A DNA stretch of 21,440 bases, from assembly GCA_041485125.1 (NCBI GenBank), contig JBGPIT010000041.1, forward strand, positions 1 to 21,440, written 5' to 3'. Numbering within the stretch: the stretch's first letter is position 1; the number at the start of each line of letters is the position of its first letter. The translations under genes and the position numbers were made by a program. Positions 1 to 7,171 of this stretch are shown here, piece by piece. Below the pieces are notes generated by a model. That model had not been told where the DNA came from and did not search any database. It worked only from the letters and a program-made list of their open reading frames with translations. This stretch comes from JBGPIT01 sp041485125 (lineage in GTDB: Bacteria; Desulfobacterota; Binatia; UTPRO1).

Positions 1-23
1 AGTCCGGCGGGGGCGAACACTGA
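1..23 (+). CDS. possible 3' tail of an upstream gene
   Basis: The first bases read as six open codons (SGGGEH) followed by TGA at 21-23, 17 nt before the Wzm-type permease start. This would fit the end of a preceding gene in the same operon. The piece is far too short to identify, and a chance stop is just as possible. Confidence 0.2.
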
Positions 24-40
24 GTCGCGCCGGGACGGCG

Positions 41-835
41 GTGGCGCCGGCCCGGATGGGGCGGGCGGTGTGGCGCGCGCGCGGCGTCGTGGGCGCGCTC
101 GTCGCGCGAGAGCTCCGCGGCCGCTACGTCGGCTCGGCGATTGGCGCGCTCTGGGCGGTCGTCCACCCGCTCGCGCAGCTCGCGATCTTCACGTTCGTCT
201 TCTCGACCGTGCTCGACGTCCGCTTCGGCCGCACCGACCGACCGTTCGTGCTCTATCTCGCCTGCGGGCTCTTTCCGTGGCTGGCGCTGCAGGAGTCGCT
301 GCTGCGGAGCGCGACCAGCATCGTCGACAACGCCGTGCTGGTGAAACGGGTGGTGTTCCCGGTCGAGGTCCTGCCGGTGCAAGTCGCGCTCTCGGCGTTG
401 CTGAACCAGGCGATCGCGCTGGCGTTGCTCCTGGTTCTGATGCTCGCCTACGGCGTGGCGCCGCGGCCGGCGCTCTTGGCGCTGCCGCTGCTCGCCGGCG
501 TGCAGCTCCTTTTGATGATCGGGCTCGGGTGGGCAGTTGCGGCGCTGCACGTCTACTTCCGCGATACGGCCCAGATCCTCGCGGTGGTGCTGCCGATGTG
601 GTTCTACCTGACGCCGATCATTTATCCCTACACGCTCGTGCCGGAGAGCCTCCGGCCGTTGCTCGCGCTGAATCCGCTCACCGCGCTGGTCGAAGACTAC
701 CGCGACCTCTTCCTGCACGGCGTCGTGCCGCTCGGCGCGCGCGAGGCATGGCTGGCGCTCGTGAGCGTCGCCGCCTTTGCCGGCGGCGCCGCGCTCTTCC
801 AGCACGCGCGCGGCGAGTTCGCCGATCTGGTCTGA
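41..835 (+). CDS. wzm: ABC-2 type polysaccharide/O-antigen export permease (Wzm-like)
   Basis: This is the inner-membrane permease of an ABC exporter that moves undecaprenyl-diphosphate-linked O-antigen or capsule-like polysaccharide to the periplasm. It has 264 residues, the normal size for Wzm/TagG/KpsM proteins. An N-terminal amphipathic stretch carries the family-typical LVARELRGRYVGSAIGALW around residues 20-38. About six hydrophobic segments follow, near residues 38-56, 70-85, 115-136, 148-170, 176-196 and 235-253. The motif LTPIIYPYTLVPE with LNPLTALVEDYRD in the C-terminal half is characteristic of this family. The start is GTG at 41; an ATG at 56 is an equally plausible alternative, and neither has a convincing ribosome site. 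The Wzt-like ATPase starts 16 nt downstream, so the two almost certainly form one transporter. The exact substrate cannot be read from the sequence. Confidence 0.93.
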   Translation: MAPARMGRAVWRARGVVGALVARELRGRYVGSAIGALWAVVHPLAQLAIFTFVFSTVLDVRFGRTDRPFVLYLACGLFPWLALQESLLRSATSIVDNAVLVKRVVFPVEVLPVQVALSALLNQAIALALLLVLMLAYGVAPRPALLALPLLAGVQLLLMIGLGWAVAALHVYFRDTAQILAVVLPMWFYLTPIIYPYTLVPESLRPLLALNPLTALVEDYRDLFLHGVVPLGAREAWLALVSVAAFAGGAALFQHARGEFADLV

Positions 836-851
836 CCCGGACCGTCGCCCG

Positions 852-2069
852 ATGCTGCCAGCGGTCTCGGCTCGTGATCTCGGCAAGGCCTACCGGCTCT
901 ACGCCCGTCCGCTCGACCGAGCGCGAGAATGGCTCACGCGCCGTCGCCTGCATCAGCAGTTCTGGGCGTTGCGCGACGTCGACCTCGAGGTCGCCGCGGG
1001 CGAATCGTTCGGCATCATCGGCGACAACGGCGCCGGCAAGTCGACGTTGCTCGCGCTCCTCACCGGCACCACGCGCCCGACGACCGGGACGGTGCGCGTG
1101 TCGGGTCCGGTGGCCGCGATCCTCGAGCTCGGCGCCGGCTTCCATCCCGAGTTCACCGGACGCCACAACGCGCGCGTGCACGTTGGTCTCTTCGGCATCG
1201 GCGGCGAGGATGCCGAGGCCCGCATCGCGGAGGTGCTCGAGTTCTCCGAGCTCGGCAGGTTCCTCGACCAACCCGTGCGCACCTACTCGTCGGGCATGTA
1301 CGTCCGACTCGCCTTCGCGCTCGCCGTGAGCGTCGATCCCGAGGTGCTGATCATCGACGAGGCGCTCGCCGTCGGCGACCAGCACTTTCAAACCAAGTGC
1401 GTCGACCGCATCGCCAGCATCCGCGCACGCGGCAAGACGATCGTGTTCTGCTCCCACAACATGTACTTCGTGAAGAAGCTCTGCGACCGCGCGCTCTGGC
1501 TGCGCGGCGGACGCGTCGCCGCGCTCGGCCGCGTCGACGAGGTGGTCGATGCCTACCTCGAGGACGTCCGGCAGCGCGAGGTCGCGGCGCCGGCCGTGGA
1601 ACGGGCGGCGCGCGCCGAGACCGCGATCGTCCGGCTCGTACGGGTGGCGATCGAGGACGGCGCCGGCCGTGCGGTCGACACCGTCGAGAGCGGCGAACCG
1701 CTCACGGTGCGGGTCTGGGTCGAGCGGGGTCCGACCACGAGCATCGCCCCCGGCGTCGGCATCGCCTTCGTGCGCAACGACGGTCTCGTGTGCTACTGCG
1801 TCTCGACCGAGATGGACGGTGTCGCCATGGAGCCGGAGCCGGACGGCACTTTCACCGCGGCGTTGCACGTGCCGCGCCTGCCGCTCTTGGGCGGCGGCTA
1901 CTACTTGAACGTCGCAACGATCGACAATGCGAACGGCATTCTGCCTTTCGACATCCACGAGCGCATCTCTCCGTTTCGCGTGCGCAACCCGTCGAATGAG
2001 TTCGGGATTGCGCGCATCGAGCACCGTTGGTTGCCGCGAGAGCGTCGCGCCGAGCGCCGCTTCTCCTGA
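852..2069 (+). CDS. wzt: ABC transporter ATP-binding protein with C-terminal glycan-recognition domain (Wzt-like)
   Basis: This is the cytoplasmic ATPase partner of the upstream permease. In the 405-residue reading starting at ATG 852, the visible motifs are Walker A GDNGAGKST (57-65), signature YSSGM (145-149), Walker B VLIIDEAL (about 165-172) and the H-loop SHN (201-203). The spacing and the FHPEFTGRHN segment (98-106) are typical of the O-antigen/teichoic-acid subfamily. Residues about 255-395 form an extra beta-rich domain, as in Wzt proteins that bind the modified non-reducing end of the O-antigen before export. Open reading continues upstream to 777, but that part overlaps the permease and looks like out-of-frame shadow. 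Presence of the extra domain suggests that the exported chain carries a terminal modification read by Wzt. This is inferred from the family, not shown here. Confidence 0.94.
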   Translation: MLPAVSARDLGKAYRLYARPLDRAREWLTRRRLHQQFWALRDVDLEVAAGESFGIIGDNGAGKSTLLALLTGTTRPTTGTVRVSGPVAAILELGAGFHPEFTGRHNARVHVGLFGIGGEDAEARIAEVLEFSELGRFLDQPVRTYSSGMYVRLAFALAVSVDPEVLIIDEALAVGDQHFQTKCVDRIASIRARGKTIVFCSHNMYFVKKLCDRALWLRGGRVAALGRVDEVVDAYLEDVRQREVAAPAVERAARAETAIVRLVRVAIEDGAGRAVDTVESGEPLTVRVWVERGPTTSIAPGVGIAFVRNDGLVCYCVSTEMDGVAMEPEPDGTFTAALHVPRLPLLGGGYYLNVATIDNANGILPFDIHERISPFRVRNPSNEFGIARIEHRWLPRERRAERRFS

Positions 2070-2087
2070 ACCTCACAAGGGGTTGAC

Positions 2088-2531
2088 ATGGTCCAGGTCC
2101 GCCGTTATTCGTTGCCGCCACGTCCGGGTCTGCACCGAGCACGCTATCTCGTCCTGCTAGTGGCGATTGCGCTCGGTTGCTCGCAAGGAGACACGAGAGG
2201 GCCTCTGGAGGAGCGCGCGAAGCAGTATCTCGATCTCAAGCAGCGCAAGCAGTGGGAGGAGGTGTATGACGGCTATCTCGACCCGAAGCTCAAGGGCTCC
2301 CTTTCCCGAGACGCTTTCCTCAGACGCCGTCAGCTGGCATTCGACGTCCTCAGTCACACCGTCACCGGGGTGAAAGAGAACGGTGACGAGGGCGATGTCA
2401 CGGTGAGCGGCGAAGCCAATTTTCCGGCACGCCAGCCCGGCGGCAAGGTTCGGATCATCCAAAGACCCTTCACGGTCACGGATCATTGGATCAAGCGCGA
2501 CGGCGCTTGGTACATCGTCCTGTCGGAGTGA
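2088..2531 (+). CDS. small predicted lipoprotein, NTF2/cystatin-like
   Basis: The product has 147 residues. A basic N-terminus is followed by a hydrophobic run, LVLLVAIALG, ending at Cys31. This resembles a lipoprotein signal peptide, although Ala at -3 and Leu at -2 make the lipobox imperfect. The mature part has a helical start (ERAKQYLDLKQRKQWEEVYDGYL) and then alternating beta-like strands ending in DGAWYIVLSE. That arrangement recalls NTF2-like or DUF4878-type proteins, but no family is assigned. A good Shine-Dalgarno (AAGGGG) lies 7 nt before ATG 2088, only 18 nt after the Wzt-like gene, so it is probably co-transcribed with the exporter. It looks less GC-rich than its neighbours. Its role is unknown; a periplasmic accessory function is only a guess from location. 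Confidence 0.75.
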   Translation: MVQVRRYSLPPRPGLHRARYLVLLVAIALGCSQGDTRGPLEERAKQYLDLKQRKQWEEVYDGYLDPKLKGSLSRDAFLRRRQLAFDVLSHTVTGVKENGDEGDVTVSGEANFPARQPGGKVRIIQRPFTVTDHWIKRDGAWYIVLSE

Positions 2532-2570
2532 GATTCGCGAGTGCGGGAATATCGTTGGCCGATTCAGCGC

Positions 2571-2600
2571 TTGACAGTTTCAGAAGCTTCAGTCTAGGAT
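2571..2600 (+). promoter_or_regulatory. sigma70-like promoter of the secreted-protein gene
   Basis: A perfect -35 hexamer TTGACA (2571-2576) is followed, after an 18-nt spacer, by TAGGAT (2595-2600), a good -10 match. This is the only convincing -35/-10 pair I found in the window. It sits in the largest intergenic gap and points to the secreted-protein gene. Transcription would start near 2606-2609. A short inverted repeat, CGCGGCAA/TTGCGCG with one bulged base, lies at 2602-2618, right on the expected start site, and could be an operator. Confidence 0.65.
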
Positions 2601-2842
2601 GCGCGGCAATTTTGCGCGTGGGGGGCAGCGGGTCCAATCGGGTCGTTTAGGGTCCCAGCACAATTTCGCAATCGGTTTTGTGACGCTCTCTCAATCGAAC
2701 GAGAACGCGGGAGGGAGGTGATGCGGGGAGTGAGATAGGAGAGGCGTCGCATTCGTCGTCACCGGGTCCGACGTGGAGAGTTCAGGAGAGTTTTGCGCAG
2801 TCAGAACGAACGAGTGGAGAGACACGAAAGGAGAGTCGTATC
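2601..2842 (+). promoter_or_regulatory. long 5' leader of the secreted-protein gene, with an orphan anti-SD match and a 5-codon ORF
   Basis: About 235 nt separate the expected start of transcription from the coding region. The leader is less GC-rich than the rest of the window and purine-rich towards its 3' end. At 2714-2722 it carries GGAGGTGAT, an exact 9-nt complement of the 16S rRNA 3' end. This overlaps an ATG (2721-2723) that opens a tiny frame, MRGVR-stop, ending at 2738. No longer gene follows that site. The functional ribosome site of the secreted protein is AAAGGAGAG at 2827-2835. I could not match the leader to a known riboswitch class. Confidence 0.45.
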
Positions 2843-3940
2843 ATGAGAAAGGGTATCCTACCGAAGTTGAGTATTGGAGTGGCGCTGATGGGGGCGATGG
2901 CCCTCGCGTACGCGCCGCAAGCGAGCGCCGATCTCGGCGGAACGGTCACGTACACCGAGCCGTCCGGCACACTGATAATGCCGTACGACAACACCGAGGG
3001 GCATCAGAGCTTCCAGATCATCAGCCGTATCGGTGACGACCTTGCCGGCGATACGATCGCGACGCACTGGTCGTTCTGGTCCAAGGATTGTGAGCACCTC
3101 GCCGACATCTTCGTCTGCTTGACCCCCAACGACACCACGGTGGTCGACCCGGCGAATCTGCAGAACGAGGTTCAGACCGGCAACGAAAACTCCAAGATCG
3201 GTGGCATCATCGATCTCACCGGCACCAAGGGCCTCGTCGTCGTGACGGCCTTCGAGAAGGCCAGCGGCAGCACCGGCTGCCAGGTGCTCGATCCGCAGGC
3301 GGTGATCGAGAATCAGATCGTCGGCGGTTGGACGATCGCGAACGTCGGGACCTCGTCTTCGTTCTCGCACGATGCGATCGGCTTCAACCTCGACACCGCC
3401 GGCTTCCCGGACCCGGCGGTCCTGGGCGACGGTGAGACCACCTTCCCCGGTCTGAAGATCCAGTCGTTCAATCCGACGACGCTCGAAGACTCCGAGATCA
3501 TCCTGCTCGCTATCGAGTTCAGCGCGGACAGCGGCAACGGTTCGTTCATCGGCAGCGAGGTCGGTCCGCTCACCCGCTTCTTCGGACTCTCGAATGGCGA
3601 CACGGCGAGGGTCTGCTGCAACGTAGCGTACGTCGACAACGTCGAGTCGCGTATCTCGCTGCCCGACTTCTGCTTCAAATGCGTCGGGTTCGCACCGATC
3701 GTCGACGCCCTCGCGGAAACGGGTGAGACCGCGATCATCCCGCCAATCACCACCATCGACGCCCCGGGCTATCTCCACTTGACGAACTGCGAGAGCCAGC
3801 AGCTCGATCCGGCCGACGGTGGTCCTTCGCTCCTCGGCTCGGAGAACTCGGATCAGTTCCTCTTCGGCTTCCACGGCATGGCGGTCGGCCCGTTCGGCGC
3901 CGTCGTGAGCGGCAAGTACACGAACGTCGACTTCTTCTAA
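2843..3940 (+). CDS. secreted protein of unknown function with eight cysteines
   Basis: The product has 365 residues. A classical Sec signal peptide (MRKGILPKLS, then a hydrophobic core) is predicted to be cut after APQASA at about residue 29. The mature chain is acidic, rich in Gly, Thr, Ser and Asp, and beta-strand-like, with no membrane segment and no C-terminal sorting signal that I recognise. Cysteines at 83, 92, 146, 258, 259, 277, 280 and 316 include a CC pair and a CFKC motif, suggesting disulfides in the periplasm or outside the cell. The start is firm: a strong Shine-Dalgarno AAAGGAGAG ends 7 nt before ATG 2843. The gene has its own promoter and terminator and visibly less extreme GC than its neighbours. 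That suggests high, independent expression and perhaps a different history. I do not recognise the family; an extracellular structural or surface-layer-like protein is only a guess. Confidence 0.88.
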   Translation: MRKGILPKLSIGVALMGAMALAYAPQASADLGGTVTYTEPSGTLIMPYDNTEGHQSFQIISRIGDDLAGDTIATHWSFWSKDCEHLADIFVCLTPNDTTVVDPANLQNEVQTGNENSKIGGIIDLTGTKGLVVVTAFEKASGSTGCQVLDPQAVIENQIVGGWTIANVGTSSSFSHDAIGFNLDTAGFPDPAVLGDGETTFPGLKIQSFNPTTLEDSEIILLAIEFSADSGNGSFIGSEVGPLTRFFGLSNGDTARVCCNVAYVDNVESRISLPDFCFKCVGFAPIVDALAETGETAIIPPITTIDAPGYLHLTNCESQQLDPADGGPSLLGSENSDQFLFGFHGMAVGPFGAVVSGKYTNVDFF

Positions 3941-3968
3941 GTCGGAAGTCACGTTCGATCGTTGAACC

Positions 3969-4003
3969 AAGGGGACCGGTGCCTGCGCCGGTCCCCTTTT
4001 TTT
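3969..4003 (+). terminator. strong rho-independent terminator
   Basis: An 11-bp perfect stem, AAGGGGACCGG (3969-3979) with CCGGTCCCCTT (3988-3998), closes a short loop and runs into seven T residues (3997-4003). It lies 28 nt after the stop of the secreted-protein gene. It is the only classical hairpin-plus-T-run terminator I found in the window. Confidence 0.93.
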
Positions 4004-4074
4004 CACCGCCTTCCTCGGGTACCAGTTTCCGCAACCGACCTCTGCATGACCGCCCTCGTCATTCTTCCGTGCTC

Positions 4075-5523
4075 ATGAGCGTGACGCGCCTCCGCGCGGT
4101 CGCCTGGGGCACCCTCCTGCTGCTCGCGTGCGTCGTCGGCTGTCAGCGATCGGACGTGAGCTGGGACGACGCGGAACGGCTGAACCGCGAGCCCGGCGCG
4201 CTCGGACGCTTCACGAGCCCCTACTACACCGCGATCCATCCCTTGCCCGGCGGTGGCGCGCTCGTCGCCTTCATGCGAACCGACGGTCAGTACCGCCCGT
4301 TCGTCGTGCGGCGCGCCGCCGATGCCCGTGCGCGCTTCGATCCCGAGCAGTACCTGACACCCGAGGACATGCGCACGACCGTCTCGATCGGTCCGGCGAT
4401 CGCCGGCGGACCGGACGCCGGCGAGGTCTATGTCGCGTGGCAGGCCCGCATCCTCGCGAGCGGAAGCAAGTTCGTGCTGTTCCGCCGCTCCGGTGACGGC
4501 GGCGGGCAGTGGTCACCCGCGCAGACGTTGAGCTCGGAGATCACGCCGTTCGTCCCCGATCTCGCCGCCGACCGCGACGGTGCGGTGTACGTCGCGTGGT
4601 CGGACGAGCGGGGTAGCGGACTCAACGTGTTCTTCAACCGTTCGCTCGATCATGGCGCGACCTGGTTGCCGCACGACGTGTTGATCGAGCCTGCGGAGAC
4701 GCCGGGGCGATCGGCGCTCTCGGTGCGGATCGCGAGCGACGGCGCCGGGCGCGTCGTCGTGGTGTGGGAGGACGAGGCGAAAGGCGGACGGCTCGTCTAC
4801 GCCACCGCGTCGCCGGACAAGGGCGCGACGTGGAGCACGCCCGTCCGGATCGACGACGCGAAGACGCGATTGTCGCCGGCGGCGCCGCAAGTGGTGTTCG
4901 CCTCCGGAAGGGCGATCGTCGTCTGGACCAGCGCCGCGACCGGCACGAGCCCGATCGGGCAGGTCTGGAGCGACGTCTCCGCCGACGGCGGTGTGACCTG
5001 GGGCGAGGACGTCCTGCTGCAAGAGGTCGACGGCGGCACCGCCTCGCGCGCGCACCTCATCAGCAACGGTACCGCCGCGCACGTGGTCTTCCACGCCGGC
5101 AACTTCAACAAGGACTCGCAGGTCTACTACGGCGAGACGGATGCCAACGGCAGCTGGATACGCCGCGGCGAGGGCCTGACGCGGGTCACGCACCGGAGCG
5201 GACGGTTCGCCAACCCGCGCGTCGCGGTGGAGGCCGACGGAACGATCGACGTCGTCTACGAGGAGGATCAGAAGCGGATTCTCCTCGATCGCTCGCGGGA
5301 CCGCGGCGTGACGTGGCGTCCCGAGCCCGAGGTCGTCGACGCGATCACGCAGGTCGAGACCCAGGAGCGTCTACTCTATCCACAGCTAACTGCGAGCGAG
5401 GGTGCGGTCTACGTCACCTGGGAGCACTGGGGCAACCTCCGCGCGCAGCCGAAGTCGTTGGTCGAGGCGGACAGCGTCGGGAGGCCCGACGATCTGTACG
5501 TCCGCCGCGCGCGCTTTCGCTGA
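4075..5523 (+). CDS. predicted lipoprotein with sialidase-like (BNR/Asp-box) beta-propeller
   Basis: The product has 482 residues. The N-terminus, MSVTRLRAVAWG followed by LLLLACVVGC, gives a lipoprotein signal with VVGC and lipidation at Cys23. The rest is a repeat-built beta-propeller. Five Asp-box motifs of the S-x-D-x-G-x-x-W type lie at residues 139-146, 190-197, 246-253, 302-309 and 407-414 (SGDGGGQW, SLDHGATW, SPDKGATW, SADGGVTW, SRDRGVTW). Each is followed by strands such as VYVAWSDERG and VVVVWEDEAKGG. This is the sialidase/BNR fold, but I do not see the FRIP-type arginine motif of true sialidases. It may therefore bind or hydrolyse another glycan. Frame continues upstream into the terminator at 3979, so ATG 4075 was chosen because it places the signal peptide at the N-terminus. 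No clear ribosome site precedes it. The next gene also encodes a lipoprotein. Confidence 0.85.
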   Translation: MSVTRLRAVAWGTLLLLACVVGCQRSDVSWDDAERLNREPGALGRFTSPYYTAIHPLPGGGALVAFMRTDGQYRPFVVRRAADARARFDPEQYLTPEDMRTTVSIGPAIAGGPDAGEVYVAWQARILASGSKFVLFRRSGDGGGQWSPAQTLSSEITPFVPDLAADRDGAVYVAWSDERGSGLNVFFNRSLDHGATWLPHDVLIEPAETPGRSALSVRIASDGAGRVVVVWEDEAKGGRLVYATASPDKGATWSTPVRIDDAKTRLSPAAPQVVFASGRAIVVWTSAATGTSPIGQVWSDVSADGGVTWGEDVLLQEVDGGTASRAHLISNGTAAHVVFHAGNFNKDSQVYYGETDANGSWIRRGEGLTRVTHRSGRFANPRVAVEADGTIDVVYEEDQKRILLDRSRDRGVTWRPEPEVVDAITQVETQERLLYPQLTASEGAVYVTWEHWGNLRAQPKSLVEADSVGRPDDLYVRRARFR

Positions 5524-5605
5524 TCGCGTGCCGGCGCGCGGTGACGTCGGTGACCTCGTGACCGCCGTCGAGCGTCGCCCGAGCTCGGCGCGCGCGGCGG
5601 CGACC

Positions 5606-7135
5606 ATGCGCGGCTTCCTCGCACGGTGCTGCGTCGCCGCGGCCGTGGTCCTCACCGGCTGCGCGTCGCCCGATCGGCGACCGTCGTTTCTGCTCGTCGT
5701 TCTCGACACCACCCGAGCGGACGCGGTCTCCGCCTATGGGTCCGTCGCCGGCACGACGCCGAACGTCGATGCGCTCGCGCGCGAGGGCCTGCGCTACACC
5801 AACGCCCGCTCGCAGGCGCCGTGGACGTTGCCGTCCCACGCCACGCTCTTCACCGGTCTTCTTCCGAGCGAGCACCAGGTGAGCTGGGCGCGCACGCGCG
5901 CCTCCGACGACCTCACGACCTTGGCGGAGCGCCTGCGCGACGCCGGCTACGACACCTTCGGCGTCTCCGAGAATCCCTGGGTGAGCGCGGCGTTCAACAT
6001 GACGCAGGGCTTCGACGGCTTCCGCGACGTGAAGGGCTTCACGCTCGATCCACACACCGCCGACGAGCACGACGACGAGGCGCGCGGCGCCGTCGAGGGC
6101 TGGCTGCGTACGCGACGTCGCGACCGGCCGTTCTTTCTCTTCGTGAACGTTCTCGACGCGCACCTGCCGTACCTGGTGCGCGCCGAGAATCCCTTTCTGC
6201 CGGCGGGCATCGACGCCGAGCGGGCGCGCGCCATCCCACAAAATCCGGACCGCTACTTCTGCAGCGCCGACCCGCACGCCGAGGCGCTCGCGGTCCTGCG
6301 CGGTCTCTACCTCGGCGGCGTCCACGCGGCCGATCGCAAGCTCGGCGCGATCCGCGCCCTGCTGAGTGAGCACGGCGCCGATCGTACGTTGGTCACGATC
6401 GTCACCGCCGACCACGGCGAGCATTTCGGCGAGCATCGTTTGGTCGGGCACTCGTTCAGCGTGCGCGAGCCGCTGCTGCGGGTGCCGCTGATCGTGCACG
6501 GCGCGGGTCTGCCGCCGGCCGTGATCGACACGCCGGTCGCGCTCGCCGACGTGATGCCGACGGTGCTGTCGCTCGCGTCGGTGCCGGCGCCGGCGGGTCT
6601 CGCCGGCGAAGTCCTGCCGTTTGCCGCGACCGGCGGCGCGCCGCGCGCGATCGTCGCCGAGCAAGACGACTCCGACGCCGCCCACGGCGACGATCCCGAC
6701 CCGCTCGCGGTCGCGCTGCGCCAGTCGAACCGGGCCGCACGCCGCAACTGCAGCGCTGACGACCGGGTGTTCGGGGCGATGCGCGCGCTCGTCCGCGGTC
6801 GCTTCAAGCTGATCTGGTACGAGCGCCATCCGCCGGCCCTGTACGATCTCGAGTCGGATCCGGGCGAGGACGTCGACGTGAGCGCCGGGCACGCGACCGA
6901 GACCGCGGCGCTCGAGTCGGAGCTCGACACGCTCGTCGCGGGCGCGGCCGCGGCCGCATCGTCGCGACGGTCGGCGTCGGGGGCGCCAGTCGCGAACGAG
7001 GCAACCGACGCCGCTCGAGGATCGCGCGAAGCGGCACCTCCGGCGGCCGTGCCGACGACGTTCCCTTCCGACGTCCGCGACCGGCTCCGTGCGCTCGGCT
7101 ACCTGCGTGACGGCGGCGAGCGGTCCCCGCCGTAG
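5606..7135 (+). CDS. sulfatase-superfamily lipoprotein with Thr at the nucleophile position
   Basis: The product has 509 residues. The N-terminus MRGFLARCC, a hydrophobic run and LTGC give a lipoprotein signal with Cys19. The alkaline-phosphatase/sulfatase fold follows: metal-ligand motif VVLDTTRADAVSAYG (31-45), TPNVDALAREGLRYTNARSQ (51-70), nucleophile loop APWTLPSHATLFTG (71-84), metal/His motif TADHGEHFGEH (267-277), YDLESDPGED (413-422) and the C-terminal LRALGYL (494-500) common in this subgroup. The formylglycine site C/S-x-P-S-R is here T-L-P-S-H, so Thr74 replaces Cys/Ser. That recalls Thr-nucleophile relatives such as LtaS and phosphoethanolamine transferases. It could be a phospho-transferase, a phosphodiesterase or an atypical sulfatase. 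An Ala/Arg/Ser-rich linker fills residues 445-486. ATG 5606 is chosen for the signal peptide; in-frame GTG 5528 is an alternative. Confidence 0.88.
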   Translation: MRGFLARCCVAAAVVLTGCASPDRRPSFLLVVLDTTRADAVSAYGSVAGTTPNVDALAREGLRYTNARSQAPWTLPSHATLFTGLLPSEHQVSWARTRASDDLTTLAERLRDAGYDTFGVSENPWVSAAFNMTQGFDGFRDVKGFTLDPHTADEHDDEARGAVEGWLRTRRRDRPFFLFVNVLDAHLPYLVRAENPFLPAGIDAERARAIPQNPDRYFCSADPHAEALAVLRGLYLGGVHAADRKLGAIRALLSEHGADRTLVTIVTADHGEHFGEHRLVGHSFSVREPLLRVPLIVHGAGLPPAVIDTPVALADVMPTVLSLASVPAPAGLAGEVLPFAATGGAPRAIVAEQDDSDAAHGDDPDPLAVALRQSNRAARRNCSADDRVFGAMRALVRGRFKLIWYERHPPALYDLESDPGEDVDVSAGHATETAALESELDTLVAGAAAAASSRRSASGAPVANEATDAARGSREAAPPAAVPTTFPSDVRDRLRALGYLRDGGERSPP

Positions 7136-7171
7136 ACCCGGCGCGACCGTCCGCTCTATGGTGCACGCCGG

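Noticed and set aside
678..2024. Minus-strand open frame of 448 codons opposite the Wzt-like gene
   Set aside because: It is the mirror of the well-supported ATPase, with Walker A, signature and Walker B on the plus strand; the antisense product shows no recognisable motif.
2858..4006. Minus-strand open frame of 382 codons opposite the secreted protein
   Set aside because: It is charged low-complexity sequence, and the plus-strand gene has signal peptide, ribosome site, promoter and terminator.
4075..5523. Calling the Asp-box propeller a true sialidase
   Set aside because: Five Asp-boxes show the fold only. I see no FRIP-type motif or clear arginine triad, so the substrate is left open.
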